8,415 nucleotides of DNA, from positions 1-8,415 of the forward strand of contig CAZDWF010000142.1 of NCBI GenBank assembly GCA_964508895.1, in the 5' to 3' direction. Positions within the stretch are counted from its first letter, which is position 1. Each line of letters begins with the position of its first letter. The notes beneath the pieces are model-generated. The model searched no databases, was not told where the DNA came from, and saw only the letters and a program-made list of their open reading frames with translations. Shown here piece by piece: positions 1 to 6,168 of the stretch. Origin of the DNA: M55B132 sp964508895 (GTDB taxonomy: Bacteria > Bacteroidota > Bacteroidia > Bacteroidales > B18-G4). A program made the translations under genes and the position numbers.

Positions 1-248
1 TAATTTGTACACGGGGAATAAATTCTGTAATAATAATCCTGCTCTGTTTTCAATCCTATCAAAAACATTCCGTGAGGCAATCCCTTTCCTGATTCATCTA
101 TTTTTTGTAGTATGTTCACATCGTCAGTCTGCCAGGCAAAGAGATGATACTGAACAATAGTATTTGTCGGATTGTTTAACAATGTAATAAATGTCAGGAG
201 GAAATAGAAATATTTTTTCCTGAAATAAAAACAAAAATTATGAAGCAC
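1..248 (-). CDS. possible partial gene running off the left edge (uncertain)
   Basis: A stop-free frame of 82 codons continues past the left end of the window. The upstream in-frame stop is at 261-263, inside the neighbouring glucanase gene, and the only start codons available are poor: GTG at 246-248, or TTG codons further in. The translation looks protein-like. It has a basic-then-hydrophobic stretch (RKKYFYFLLTFITLL) followed by a mixed soluble stretch containing FAWQTDDVN and LPHGMFLIGLKTEQDYYY. This could be the signal-anchor N-terminus of an exported protein transcribed divergently from the GH17 gene, or the remains of a gene that has lost its start. I do not recognise the family. Chance openness of this length is possible, and the missing ATG counts against an intact gene. 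Confidence 0.25.
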   Translation of the reverse strand, partial: MLHNFCFYFRKKYFYFLLTFITLLNNPTNTIVQYHLFAWQTDDVNILQKIDESGKGLPHGMFLIGLKTEQDYYYRIYSPCTN

Positions 249-1298
249 TCTTATAAATATTTATTGATCCTTTTTGCCAGCGTTATGATGACAGTTGTAT
301 CCTGTAAAAAGGATGATGATAATTCTGATTCGGGATCTCCTGCTCCAATTGAGGCTGATGAACCTAAAAATGATCTTTTCACTTCTGTTGAACATATGGG
401 AATTTGTTATGGACCTTACCATTATGACGGACAAGCACCCGGGACAACTATTCCTGATTCACAGATAGAAGCTGATCTGGACTTAATTGTCAGGAATTTC
501 GATTTTCTAAGAACCTATACCATTGCTGATAATATGGATTATGTTGTTGAAGTGGCATCAGCGAAAGGACTGGAAGTTGCGCTGGGTGTTCATTGTTATC
601 CAGGCAATGCAACCCAGACAAAGGCAGATATTGATAAGGCAATTGCAGCTATTAAGAAGCACCCTTCAACTGTAATGTGTCTGGTTATTGGAAATGAAAC
701 CGATCTTGAAGGAAGTAGTGGATATGTACCTGCTGCAACCGTAGCCGGCTATATGGATTATGCACATACAAAAATGAATGCAGAGGGATTAATTATGCCA
801 TTGACTTCATGTATAACAGGTAATGGGGCAAATCCTGGTAATGTAAACTATGCCAAGGACATCCTTCAAAAGTGCAAGGATCTGAATAAAACAGATCATC
901 AGGTTGTATTATTGACTATCTATCCTTATTATGGTAATGGTCAGCCGGGAGATATCAGTGGTAATATGCAATGGTCATATAATAATGGCATGAGTAATGC
1001 AGAAAACAATTTTGGCTTGGAGGTCATAATTGGAGAAATTGGCTGGCCTTCAGGAACAGCTAATAATGGAACACCAACATCAAGGGAGAATATAGCAAAT
1101 GAAGAGACTAACTTCAAGGTGACACTAAAATGGATTGATGGAAGTAATTTCCTGAACCAGGCATATAATACATTCTGGTTTGAGATGTTTGATGAACCCT
1201 GGAAGACCAACGAACCCAATGGAATAGGACCATCCTGGGGAATTTATAAAAAGAATGGGGCTACAACACCGAAATTTACGATTCCGCCATTGATTTGA
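240..1298 (+). CDS. surface lipoprotein, glycoside hydrolase family 17 (beta-1,3-glucanase / glucan transferase type)
   Basis: This 352-aa protein probably cleaves or rearranges beta-1,3-glucan (laminarin-like or fungal-type). Residues 1-21 form a lipoprotein signal peptide ending VVSC. Cys22 is followed by KKDDDN, an acidic-rich start like the lipoprotein export signal that sends Bacteroidota lipoproteins to the cell surface. An acidic linker of about 25 residues leads into a single (beta/alpha)8 domain. Family 17 marks are LRTY (90-93), the acid/base Glu153 in IGNET, the nucleophile Glu266 in GEIGWPSG, and the late FDEPWK plus WGIY segment. Both catalytic glutamates are present and the domain looks complete. 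The ATG is supported by the signal peptide; no Shine-Dalgarno site is visible. No SusC/SusD pair lies within view, so this is not a visible polysaccharide utilisation locus. Family assignment is strong. Hydrolase versus transglycosylase cannot be decided from sequence. Confidence 0.85.
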   Translation: MKHSYKYLLILFASVMMTVVSCKKDDDNSDSGSPAPIEADEPKNDLFTSVEHMGICYGPYHYDGQAPGTTIPDSQIEADLDLIVRNFDFLRTYTIADNMDYVVEVASAKGLEVALGVHCYPGNATQTKADIDKAIAAIKKHPSTVMCLVIGNETDLEGSSGYVPAATVAGYMDYAHTKMNAEGLIMPLTSCITGNGANPGNVNYAKDILQKCKDLNKTDHQVVLLTIYPYYGNGQPGDISGNMQWSYNNGMSNAENNFGLEVIIGEIGWPSGTANNGTPTSRENIANEETNFKVTLKWIDGSNFLNQAYNTFWFEMFDEPWKTNEPNGIGPSWGIYKKNGATTPKFTIPPLI

Positions 1299-1394
1299 TT
1301 TAAGATTGAAATTGATCTATAATCAATCCTATTAACAGGAAGACAGTAATAAACAATATTATAGTAGTCACAAGGCTGATCATTGCCCTGATAA

Positions 1395-3572
1395 CTATTT
1401 TCTTATAAAAATAAACTCCCCACCTTCATCACCGGTTAAATGAATGCTTCCATATTGTGGTACCTGATCGGTAACACTATTTGAGATCACGGCACGGCGG
1501 AAACTGTTGAACAGACCTTCTGTAGTCAGGAATTTCTCAGTGTTTTGTTGAAGCCTTTTCACCAGGTAATCGATAAAAACCGATTTATCAGGAACCTCAG
1601 TAAGTGTTCCGCTTGTAATAGCTGTTCTGCTGGGCATTTCACGAAGGAGTTTTATGTCTTTTGGAACTACATCAAATGCAGCACGTGTTTTGAAAATACT
1701 GCCACTGAAGCATGCATCGGAAATAAGTAGAGTATGCTTGCTTTTGAAACCCCTTATATAACCTGTCAAATCATTATTCGAGAACCAGGAGCCTCGACGT
1801 GCCGGGTTTGCATCACTTGGCAGCCAGTATCCCCTGTTCAAACTTTCATCCCAGAAACCATGTCCTGCATAAAAGATAAGTAAATTATCATCCTCATCAA
1901 GGATACGGATATATTCTTCAAAGGTATCGTATAGTTCATCACGGGTAGGATTTGTCATAATGATAATATTGCCTTTTTCAAAAGTATAATATGAGGTGAT
2001 CACATTAAAGAATCTTTCTGTATCTTTTACAGGATTATCAAGGTCATTGATAGCAGGATCAGAATAATCATTAACACCGATAAGGATAGCATAATAGGTT
2101 GAACCTGAAGCAACGGTTTCTTCCTCAAGCTGGAGAGTTGCAACTCCTTTTGTTTTCACTCCCTTTTCAAAATACAACTCAATTTGTGATTCATTGGATG
2201 ACAGGTCTGTTGCCTTAATATGAATGGAATTAAACCCATCGGTTAACCCGACTGGCTGGGAGAAATAACCATCACCATCAAAAGGAATAGATCTGCCATT
2301 AAAGGTGATCTGTTTGATTCCATTGTCATCGATGGCTTGTCCGGCAATTGTAATAGAGGATTCAGTTGTAGAGTAGGGATCAAGAATTTTAAATCCTCTG
2401 GAGTTGGAAGGAGAGGTTATAACAATTTCAGGAGGCTTGTTAACAATTTGCTTGTTAAGAAATTTTAGTAGGGTATTATTATTTAATGCTTCCAGCTTGT
2501 CATTAAACTTCAATCTAATATAACTTTCTCTCAAGGAATTTACTAAAATTTCATCTTCAGGTTGAAGCTGATAGGCTTTTTCAAGATAGGGAACTGCAAT
2601 TTCAAGATTTTTATTAGACTGACTTACTAACTCATCATATTCTTTAATTTTATCTATAGATAGATCATTTGCCCGTATTTGAATATCAGCAGCTGTATTT
2701 AAATATAAAGCACCAAGGTTATAATAAGGTTCAAAGAGGTTAGGATCTATTTCAATAGCTTTTTTATATGCATTTTCGGTTTCATACCTGTAACCATCCA
2801 TTTCTTCATATAGGTTGCCAAGTACCAGGTATAGACTTGCATTACCAGCATTTCCCTCTATGGCCTTTCGTACAAGTGTAAAGATCTTATCATCATCTCC
2901 TAATGCCAAATATATATTTATCTCACTGATAACAATACTGCTATTATCAGGATACTTTTCTTTTCCCTCTTTAACCATTTTCAGGGCAAGATTTTTATTT
3001 CCATTTTTTGCAATGATAACCGGTGCTCGTATATAAAGATCTTCTTTATCGAACTTAGTGAAATACAATTCAGTATAATATTTTGCCGCAAAGGGGATAT
3101 TCTCAGCCAGTTCAGCACACAGGGCTGCATTGTAAAGTGATTCTATATCAGAAGTGCCATTGATCTTGTATGTAAGATAGAAGTAGCCCATAGCCTTATC
3201 GTATTTTCCTTTATTGTAAAAGGAGACTCCATGGTTGTAGCAATCCGAGGCCACAGAACTGTAGTAGATTAATAAATCCTGATTTTTATAACCGTAGTTT
3301 TCAGCCTTTTTGAATGATTTATAAGAAGCTTCCATTAATGGAAGAGGATTGGATGATTCTCTGGATAGAAAATGATAAATGTTTCCCCTGACAAACCAGG
3401 CTTCTTTATTATCACCGGTTTTTGGATTTTCAACGGCCTGATCAATATACTCTCTGGCAATTTCATATTTCCCCTGTTCCATGCACTGTTTTGCCTTTGA
3501 GATATTTGATTTCTGTGAAAATGAGAACAAGCTTAACAATACCAGATGTATAATTAGAATTGGCTTCTTCAT
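1395..3572 (-). CDS. secreted TPR / Ig-like / caspase-family (C14) protein
   Basis: A 725-aa exported protein with three parts. Residues 1-20 are a Sec signal peptide (MKKPILII...LFSFSQ). Residues about 23-375 are helical TPR-type repeats, for example the segment around AYKKAIEIDPNLFEPYYNLG. Residues about 380-468 form an Ig-like beta domain starting at NKPPEIVITSP. Residues about 493-640 are a caspase-like p20 fold: YAILIGVNDY at the first strand, His571 in YAGHG and Cys621 in SDACFSG, so the His-Cys dyad is intact. A longer frame back to 3632 would need a TTG start and would bury the signal peptide, so I chose the ATG at 3570-3572. TPRs suggest a protein partner. The location is periplasmic or extracellular. 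Substrate and role are unknown. The gene is convergent with the GH17 gene and divergent from the next gene. Confidence 0.85.
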   Translation of the reverse strand: MKKPILIIHLVLLSLFSFSQKSNISKAKQCMEQGKYEIAREYIDQAVENPKTGDNKEAWFVRGNIYHFLSRESSNPLPLMEASYKSFKKAENYGYKNQDLLIYYSSVASDCYNHGVSFYNKGKYDKAMGYFYLTYKINGTSDIESLYNAALCAELAENIPFAAKYYTELYFTKFDKEDLYIRAPVIIAKNGNKNLALKMVKEGKEKYPDNSSIVISEINIYLALGDDDKIFTLVRKAIEGNAGNASLYLVLGNLYEEMDGYRYETENAYKKAIEIDPNLFEPYYNLGALYLNTAADIQIRANDLSIDKIKEYDELVSQSNKNLEIAVPYLEKAYQLQPEDEILVNSLRESYIRLKFNDKLEALNNNTLLKFLNKQIVNKPPEIVITSPSNSRGFKILDPYSTTESSITIAGQAIDDNGIKQITFNGRSIPFDGDGYFSQPVGLTDGFNSIHIKATDLSSNESQIELYFEKGVKTKGVATLQLEEETVASGSTYYAILIGVNDYSDPAINDLDNPVKDTERFFNVITSYYTFEKGNIIIMTNPTRDELYDTFEEYIRILDEDDNLLIFYAGHGFWDESLNRGYWLPSDANPARRGSWFSNNDLTGYIRGFKSKHTLLISDACFSGSIFKTRAAFDVVPKDIKLLREMPSRTAITSGTLTEVPDKSVFIDYLVKRLQQNTEKFLTTEGLFNSFRRAVISNSVTDQVPQYGSIHLTGDEGGEFIFIRK

Positions 3573-3737
3573 GGCTTTAAGGTTTCTGTTTAATATGCTG
3601 GTGAAGATAATAATTTGACAGACTAATAACAAACAATATCAATCCCTAGGGTGGTGAATAAAGAATAATTATGAATGTTCTTTTATAAATAAGGATTCTA
3701 ATACTTTAATATCTGGAATCTCTACTGATATAGTGAT

Positions 3738-3768
3738 TTGACAAGCCTGTTCTTTTGCTGTATCTTTA
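3738..3768 (+). promoter_or_regulatory. candidate Bacteroidota-type promoter for the beta-barrel gene
   Basis: TTG at 3738-3740, a 20-base spacer, then TATCTTTA at 3761-3768. This matches seven of the eight positions of the Bacteroidota -7 consensus TAnnTTTG, with the expected -33 TTG. It lies 58 bases before the ATG at 3827 and points the right way. The rest of 3573-3826 is AT-rich, with no gene that I can see. Confidence 0.45.
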
Positions 3769-3826
3769 ATTAAATATTTAATAAACAAATAACTAAGCAT
3801 GATTATTAACCTTAATTGTTAAAGAC

Positions 3827-4402
3827 ATGAAACATCTTAAATTTAAGACCCTTGGATTATTTATTGCTTTATTTACCATGATTACACTTCCTGACAGGGG
3901 GCATAGCCAGACGATAATTGAATTCAGTGGGGGTGCCGGATATTCTCTGATGGAAGATGGCTGGTATGACGGACCGGGGAAAGTATGGGATGACAACCAT
4001 ATCATGTGGCAGGTGTATACACAGGTATATCCATATATGATAGGGAAGGTCACATTTGGAGTTGAAATTGGTTTTCAGAGATACCTGTGGTATGAGATTA
4101 GAGAAAGGGATATCTGGAGTAATACCTGGAAGAAATATGATGAAGATACTGAAGGAGATTGGCGTTTGTTAGCCCTGTTCAGAGGGTATATTGCAGGAGG
4201 TTTTTTTGGTGAATTAGGTATTGGATTATATGATTTTGAAAACTTCGGATTGGAAGGTAGCCTGGGATATGATATAAAACTATCAAAGGTGGTTTATATT
4301 CCAATCAAAATAAGGTGTGATTTTACACTGGATGAATATTACGGAAACATTTTAGCACCAGGTATGACTCTTGGGGTGGCATATCGTATTGGTGGGGATT
4401 AG
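3827..4402 (+). CDS. small outer-membrane beta-barrel-like protein
   Basis: A 191-aa protein of unknown specific function. Residues 1 to about 28 are a Sec signal peptide (MKHLKFKTLGLFIALF, ending near GHSQ). The rest is made of short alternating polar/hydrophobic segments rich in Gly, Tyr, Trp and Phe, for example KVTFGVEIGFQRYLWYEI, GGFFGELGIGLYDF and LEGSLGYDIKL. It ends with a strand-like MTLGVAYRIGG. This pattern and size fit an eight-stranded outer-membrane barrel of the OmpW/OmpX-like or generic Bacteroidota porin-family kind. The mature region has no cysteine apart from one in IKIRCDF and no catalytic motif. It is transcribed divergently from the caspase-family gene, with 254 bases between them, and converges on the PKD lipoprotein gene 57 bases downstream. 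The barrel call rests on pattern, not on a recognised family signature. Confidence 0.6.
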   Translation: MKHLKFKTLGLFIALFTMITLPDRGHSQTIIEFSGGAGYSLMEDGWYDGPGKVWDDNHIMWQVYTQVYPYMIGKVTFGVEIGFQRYLWYEIRERDIWSNTWKKYDEDTEGDWRLLALFRGYIAGGFFGELGIGLYDFENFGLEGSLGYDIKLSKVVYIPIKIRCDFTLDEYYGNILAPGMTLGVAYRIGGD

Positions 4403-4459
4403 GATAATTAATTCTTAGTGTTAGAATATCTGTCCTGAAATTAAACTACAATAAATCTG

Positions 4460-5188
4460 TCAGTCTCCATGATCTGAATATTTATTCAGGCATAAAGTTG
4501 AATTATTGGCTGTTATAAATCTCCAGATTGGACCTGAAGTGATTCCCCCTTTATTATCCATAGCCACTATTCTCCAGTAATATGTAGTGTTTTCATCTAA
4601 AGAATCCTGATCGAAGCTATTAATTGTAATTCCTGACTGAACTAATACAGGATTAAGAGTATCTCCAAAGTAAAAGTTAAATGATAAGGAATCTTGATCC
4701 GGATCTATACACGTCCAGGATAAAGTAATATGAGTCAACTGACCAATAGCACTGTCGGGAGGTGTTGGATTTGAAGGAGAGCCTGGAGGATGATTGTATA
4801 TTCCTCCATTTGTCACAGTGACGATCTGAAAAGTAGTATCTGTTAATCCCAGGCTATCTCTCACTTCTAATAATACAGGATAATATCCTTTTTGTTTAAA
4901 TTGATGGTTGATGATCTTATTAGAATTCCAGTTTACATCCCATATTCCATCACCTTCAAAATCCCATCTTACTTGCAAAATAAATTCAGCATCTTCATTA
5001 TCTGAACATCCTGAAGCATTAAAAAGGAAATTAGTCAGTGTGTCCCCGGAATTAGGAATTACATTGAATGATGCTTTTGGAGGAGTATTAACAAGATTAT
5101 TCGAAGTAGTATCATTATTATCACCATCCTTTTTACAAGCAATTAATAATACTGTTGATATAAGAATTATTAATAGCAACTTTTTCAT
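4460..5188 (-). CDS. lipoprotein with PKD and fibronectin-III-like domains
   Basis: A 242-aa predicted cell-surface or periplasmic-face lipoprotein. Residues 1-17 are a signal peptide with lipobox LIAC. The lipidated Cys18 is followed by KKDGDNND, again a Lys-Lys-Asp start. After a Asn/Thr-rich linker, residues about 36-127 form a PKD domain, with the RWDFEGDGIWDVNW core and the closing GYYPVLLEVRDSLGLTDT. Residues about 133-230 form an FN3-like domain of the type that begins PSNPTPPDSA and has YYWRIVAMDNKGG near its end. No enzymatic motif is visible, so it is best read as an adhesion, carbohydrate-binding or structural protein. The last 13 residues (after FITANN) are not part of the fold and may be a simple tail. 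The ATG is fixed by the signal peptide. Confidence 0.8.
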   Translation of the reverse strand: MKKLLLIILISTVLLIACKKDGDNNDTTSNNLVNTPPKASFNVIPNSGDTLTNFLFNASGCSDNEDAEFILQVRWDFEGDGIWDVNWNSNKIINHQFKQKGYYPVLLEVRDSLGLTDTTFQIVTVTNGGIYNHPPGSPSNPTPPDSAIGQLTHITLSWTCIDPDQDSLSFNFYFGDTLNPVLVQSGITINSFDQDSLDENTTYYWRIVAMDNKGGITSGPIWRFITANNSTLCLNKYSDHGD

Positions 5189-5215
5189 TGGTGTCGATTT
5201 AGGTTAACGGTGGTT

Positions 5216-5245
5216 TAAATATAATGCCATTAAATAATTATACAA
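5216..5245 (-). promoter_or_regulatory. candidate Bacteroidota-type promoter for the PKD lipoprotein
   Basis: Read on the minus strand, TTG (5245-5243) is followed by a 19-base spacer and TATATTTA (5223-5216), seven of eight to the TAnnTTTG consensus. It ends 27 bases before the ATG at 5188, leaving a short leader. Spacing and orientation both fit. Confidence 0.45.
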
Positions 5246-5401
5246 AACATTTTATCAGTTAATTAACATATGCCTTAGATATGAAAACATTTGTGTTTTA
5301 ATTTCTATAATTCGTTATTGGGTATTGATTGCTTGATGGCATACTCAGAAAGACTTTCTAAAGTAAATTTTTCCAGATCCACATCATTCCACCGCACCCA
5401 C

Positions 5402-5441
5402 AAAAAAATCCCTCACACAACAACTAGTCGTACAAGGGATT
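5402..5441 (-). terminator. intrinsic terminator downstream of tRNA-Cys
   Basis: On the minus strand, AATCCCT (5441-5435) pairs with AGGGATT (5413-5407). The helix continues inward for eight further pairs, several of them G-U, around the five-base loop TAGTT. A run of T follows at 5406-5402. A 15-bp stem plus a U-tract, 14 bases beyond the tRNA 3' end, is a good rho-independent terminator for the tRNA transcript. Confidence 0.8.
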
Positions 5442-5455
5442 AGGATTCATCGCAG

Positions 5456-5526
5456 AGGTACCGAGCGGATTCGAACCGCTGTAGGAGGTTTTGCAGACCC
5501 CAGCCTAGCCACTCGGCCACGGTACC
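5456..5526 (-). tRNA. tRNA-Cys (anticodon GCA)
   Basis: A complete 71-base cloverleaf on the minus strand. The acceptor stem GGTACCG/CGGTACC is perfect. The D-arm is GCC-loop-GGC. The anticodon stem GGGGT/ACCTC contains one G-U pair and has loop CTGCAAA, giving anticodon GCA (plus-strand 5492-5494). The variable loop is four bases. The T-arm is AGCGG-TTCGAAT-CCGCT. The discriminator is U73, the usual identity base for bacterial tRNA-Cys. CCA is not encoded and must be added after transcription. The gene stands alone; no other tRNA adjoins it in the window. Confidence 0.97.
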
Positions 5527-5534
5527 GTAGTTTG

Positions 5535-5542
5535 CAAAGGTA
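5535..5542 (-). promoter_or_regulatory. -7-like element of tRNA-Cys
   Basis: On the minus strand this reads TACCTTTG, an exact match to TAnnTTTG, followed by eight bases before the mature tRNA 5' end. This is the right place for a tRNA promoter. No clear TTG is found at the expected -33 position (near 5562), so the match is partial. Confidence 0.5.
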
Positions 5543-5584
5543 CGAAAGTTTCTATAATCTTCGGTGGGTGGAGTGAGTTTTGTT

Positions 5585-5640
5585 GATGCCGGATGCTGGG
5601 TACCGGATACTGGATACCGGATGCCAGATGCCGGATGCCG
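5585..5640 (+). repeat. tandem heptamer array, eight copies of GATRCYG-type unit
   Basis: Eight uninterrupted 7-bp units: GATGCCG, GATGCTG, GGTACCG, GATACTG, GATACCG, GATGCCA, GATGCCG, GATGCCG. They vary mostly at positions 4 and 6, by transitions. The array lies between tRNA-Cys and the four-helix-bundle gene. Bases 5611-5635 recur perfectly, in reverse complement, at 6141-6165 beyond that gene. The array encodes nothing. The rest of 5527-5756 holds only the tRNA promoter box and a small hairpin. Confidence 0.9.
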
Positions 5641-5713
5641 GAACTTGTGTTAAAGTGTAAGTATATACAAGGGATTCAGTGATCTCTGAAAAAATTCATT
5701 GATTTTTGGGGGG

Positions 5714-5730
5714 CTTTTTCGATGAAAAAG
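5714..5730 (+). promoter_or_regulatory. hairpin in the leader of the four-helix-bundle gene
   Basis: CTTTTTC pairs perfectly with GAAAAAG around a three-base loop (GAT), directly after a run of seven G, and 26 bases before the ATG at 5757. There is no following T-tract, so it is not a standard terminator. It could shape the mRNA leader or be a protein-binding site, or it may be chance in AT-rich DNA. Confidence 0.35.
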
Positions 5731-5756
5731 TATTAAGGGATATATGGGGATTGTTT

Positions 5757-6122
5757 ATGTCGTATAAAAAATTGGATGTTTGGAATATTGCGAGAGAAGT
5801 TATAATTGAAATACATAATTTGTCAATGGGCTTGCCAAAATATGAACTATATGAGATGGGTAGTCAGATACGACGATCATCAAAGTCTGTTAAAGCAAAT
5901 ATTGTTGAGGGATTCGGGAGAAGACGTTACAAAAATGATTTTATTAGGTTCCTGGTTTATGCATTGGCATCAACGGATGAAACTAAAGATCATCTTGAAA
6001 CACTTTATGATACAAAATCAATTAAAGATAAAGATCAGTTTGATTCTATTCATGAAAAACTTGAAATCCTGGGAAAGAAACTAATAAATCTTATCAAAGC
6101 TGTTGAAACAAAACATAAATAA
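5757..6122 (+). CDS. four-helix-bundle protein, 23S rRNA intervening-sequence protein / Avd-like family
   Basis: A 121-aa cytoplasmic protein of the small helical family first noted in 23S rRNA intervening sequences. The same fold is used by the Avd accessory protein of diversity-generating retroelements. Family marks are the opening YKKLDVW (3-9), the PKYELYEMGSQIRRSS segment (27-42), and the core VKANIVEGFGRRR (45-57) followed by NDFIRFL (60-66). The rest is two further amphipathic helices ending KAVETKHK. The length is normal. A longer frame to 5706 would need a TTG start and would read through the leader hairpin, so I prefer the ATG at 5757. No rRNA, reverse transcriptase or template/variable repeat lies near, so this is an orphan copy. 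Both sides carry heptamer arrays in inverted orientation. Biochemical function is not established; nucleic-acid binding is a reasonable guess from the basic surface and Avd. Confidence 0.85.
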   Translation: MSYKKLDVWNIAREVIIEIHNLSMGLPKYELYEMGSQIRRSSKSVKANIVEGFGRRRYKNDFIRFLVYALASTDETKDHLETLYDTKSIKDKDQFDSIHEKLEILGKKLINLIKAVETKHK

Positions 6123-6140
6123 TTTAACATGCACAATCCC

Positions 6141-6167
6141 TCCGGCATCTGGCATCCGGTATCCATC
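6141..6167 (-). repeat. inverted heptamer array, downstream arm
   Basis: On the plus strand the units read CGGCATC, TGGCATC, CGGTATC and a partial CATC, the reverse complement of the GATRCYG units at 5585-5640. Bases 6141-6165 are a perfect 25-bp reverse complement of 5611-5635. The array begins 18 bases after the four-helix-bundle stop codon. It ends one base before the stop codon of the convergent Cys-rich gene, at 6169-6171. Confidence 0.9.
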
Positions 6168-6168
6168 T

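Larger units (their letters stand above)
5611..6165. mobile_element. candidate element: four-helix-bundle gene between 25-bp perfect inverted repeats
   Basis: The 25 bases at 5611-5635 and at 6141-6165 are exact reverse complements of each other, and both are made of the same heptamers. They enclose one intact gene and about 120 bases of leader, giving a unit of 555 bp. No target-site duplication is evident at the outer edges, and no transposase, recombinase or reverse transcriptase gene is present. The boundary on the left is blurred because the array continues outward to 5585. The structure is directly visible. Calling it mobile is inference. Confidence 0.35.

Noticed and set aside
941..1219. 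Minus-strand open frame inside the GH17 gene.
   Set aside because: It is the antisense shadow of a well-supported coding region, with no family signature.
1311..1327. ATTGAT/ATCAAT hairpin after the GH17 gene as a terminator.
   Set aside because: The stem is only six AT-rich pairs with no T-run on either strand. The 96-base convergent gap shows no convincing terminator.
3573..3632. Twenty extra N-terminal residues on the caspase-family protein.
   Set aside because: They need a TTG start and would place residues before an obvious signal peptide that starts with ATG at 3572.
4403..4459. Possible bidirectional terminator between the barrel and PKD genes.
   Set aside because: Only a five-pair stem (ATTCT/AGAAT) without a T-tract could be found.
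5456..5605. The tRNA-Cys acceptor half-stem GGTACCG is identical to one heptamer unit (5599-5605), suggesting the array might derive from the tRNA end.
   Set aside because: Only one of eight units matches and it is the most divergent unit. The other units (GATGCCG) do not resemble the tRNA, and a 7-base match is expected by chance in related GC-rich words.
5585..6167. CRISPR array or diversity-generating retroelement.
   Set aside because: The repeats are 7-bp tandem units without unique spacers, and no cas gene, reverse transcriptase or template/variable repeat pair is present.
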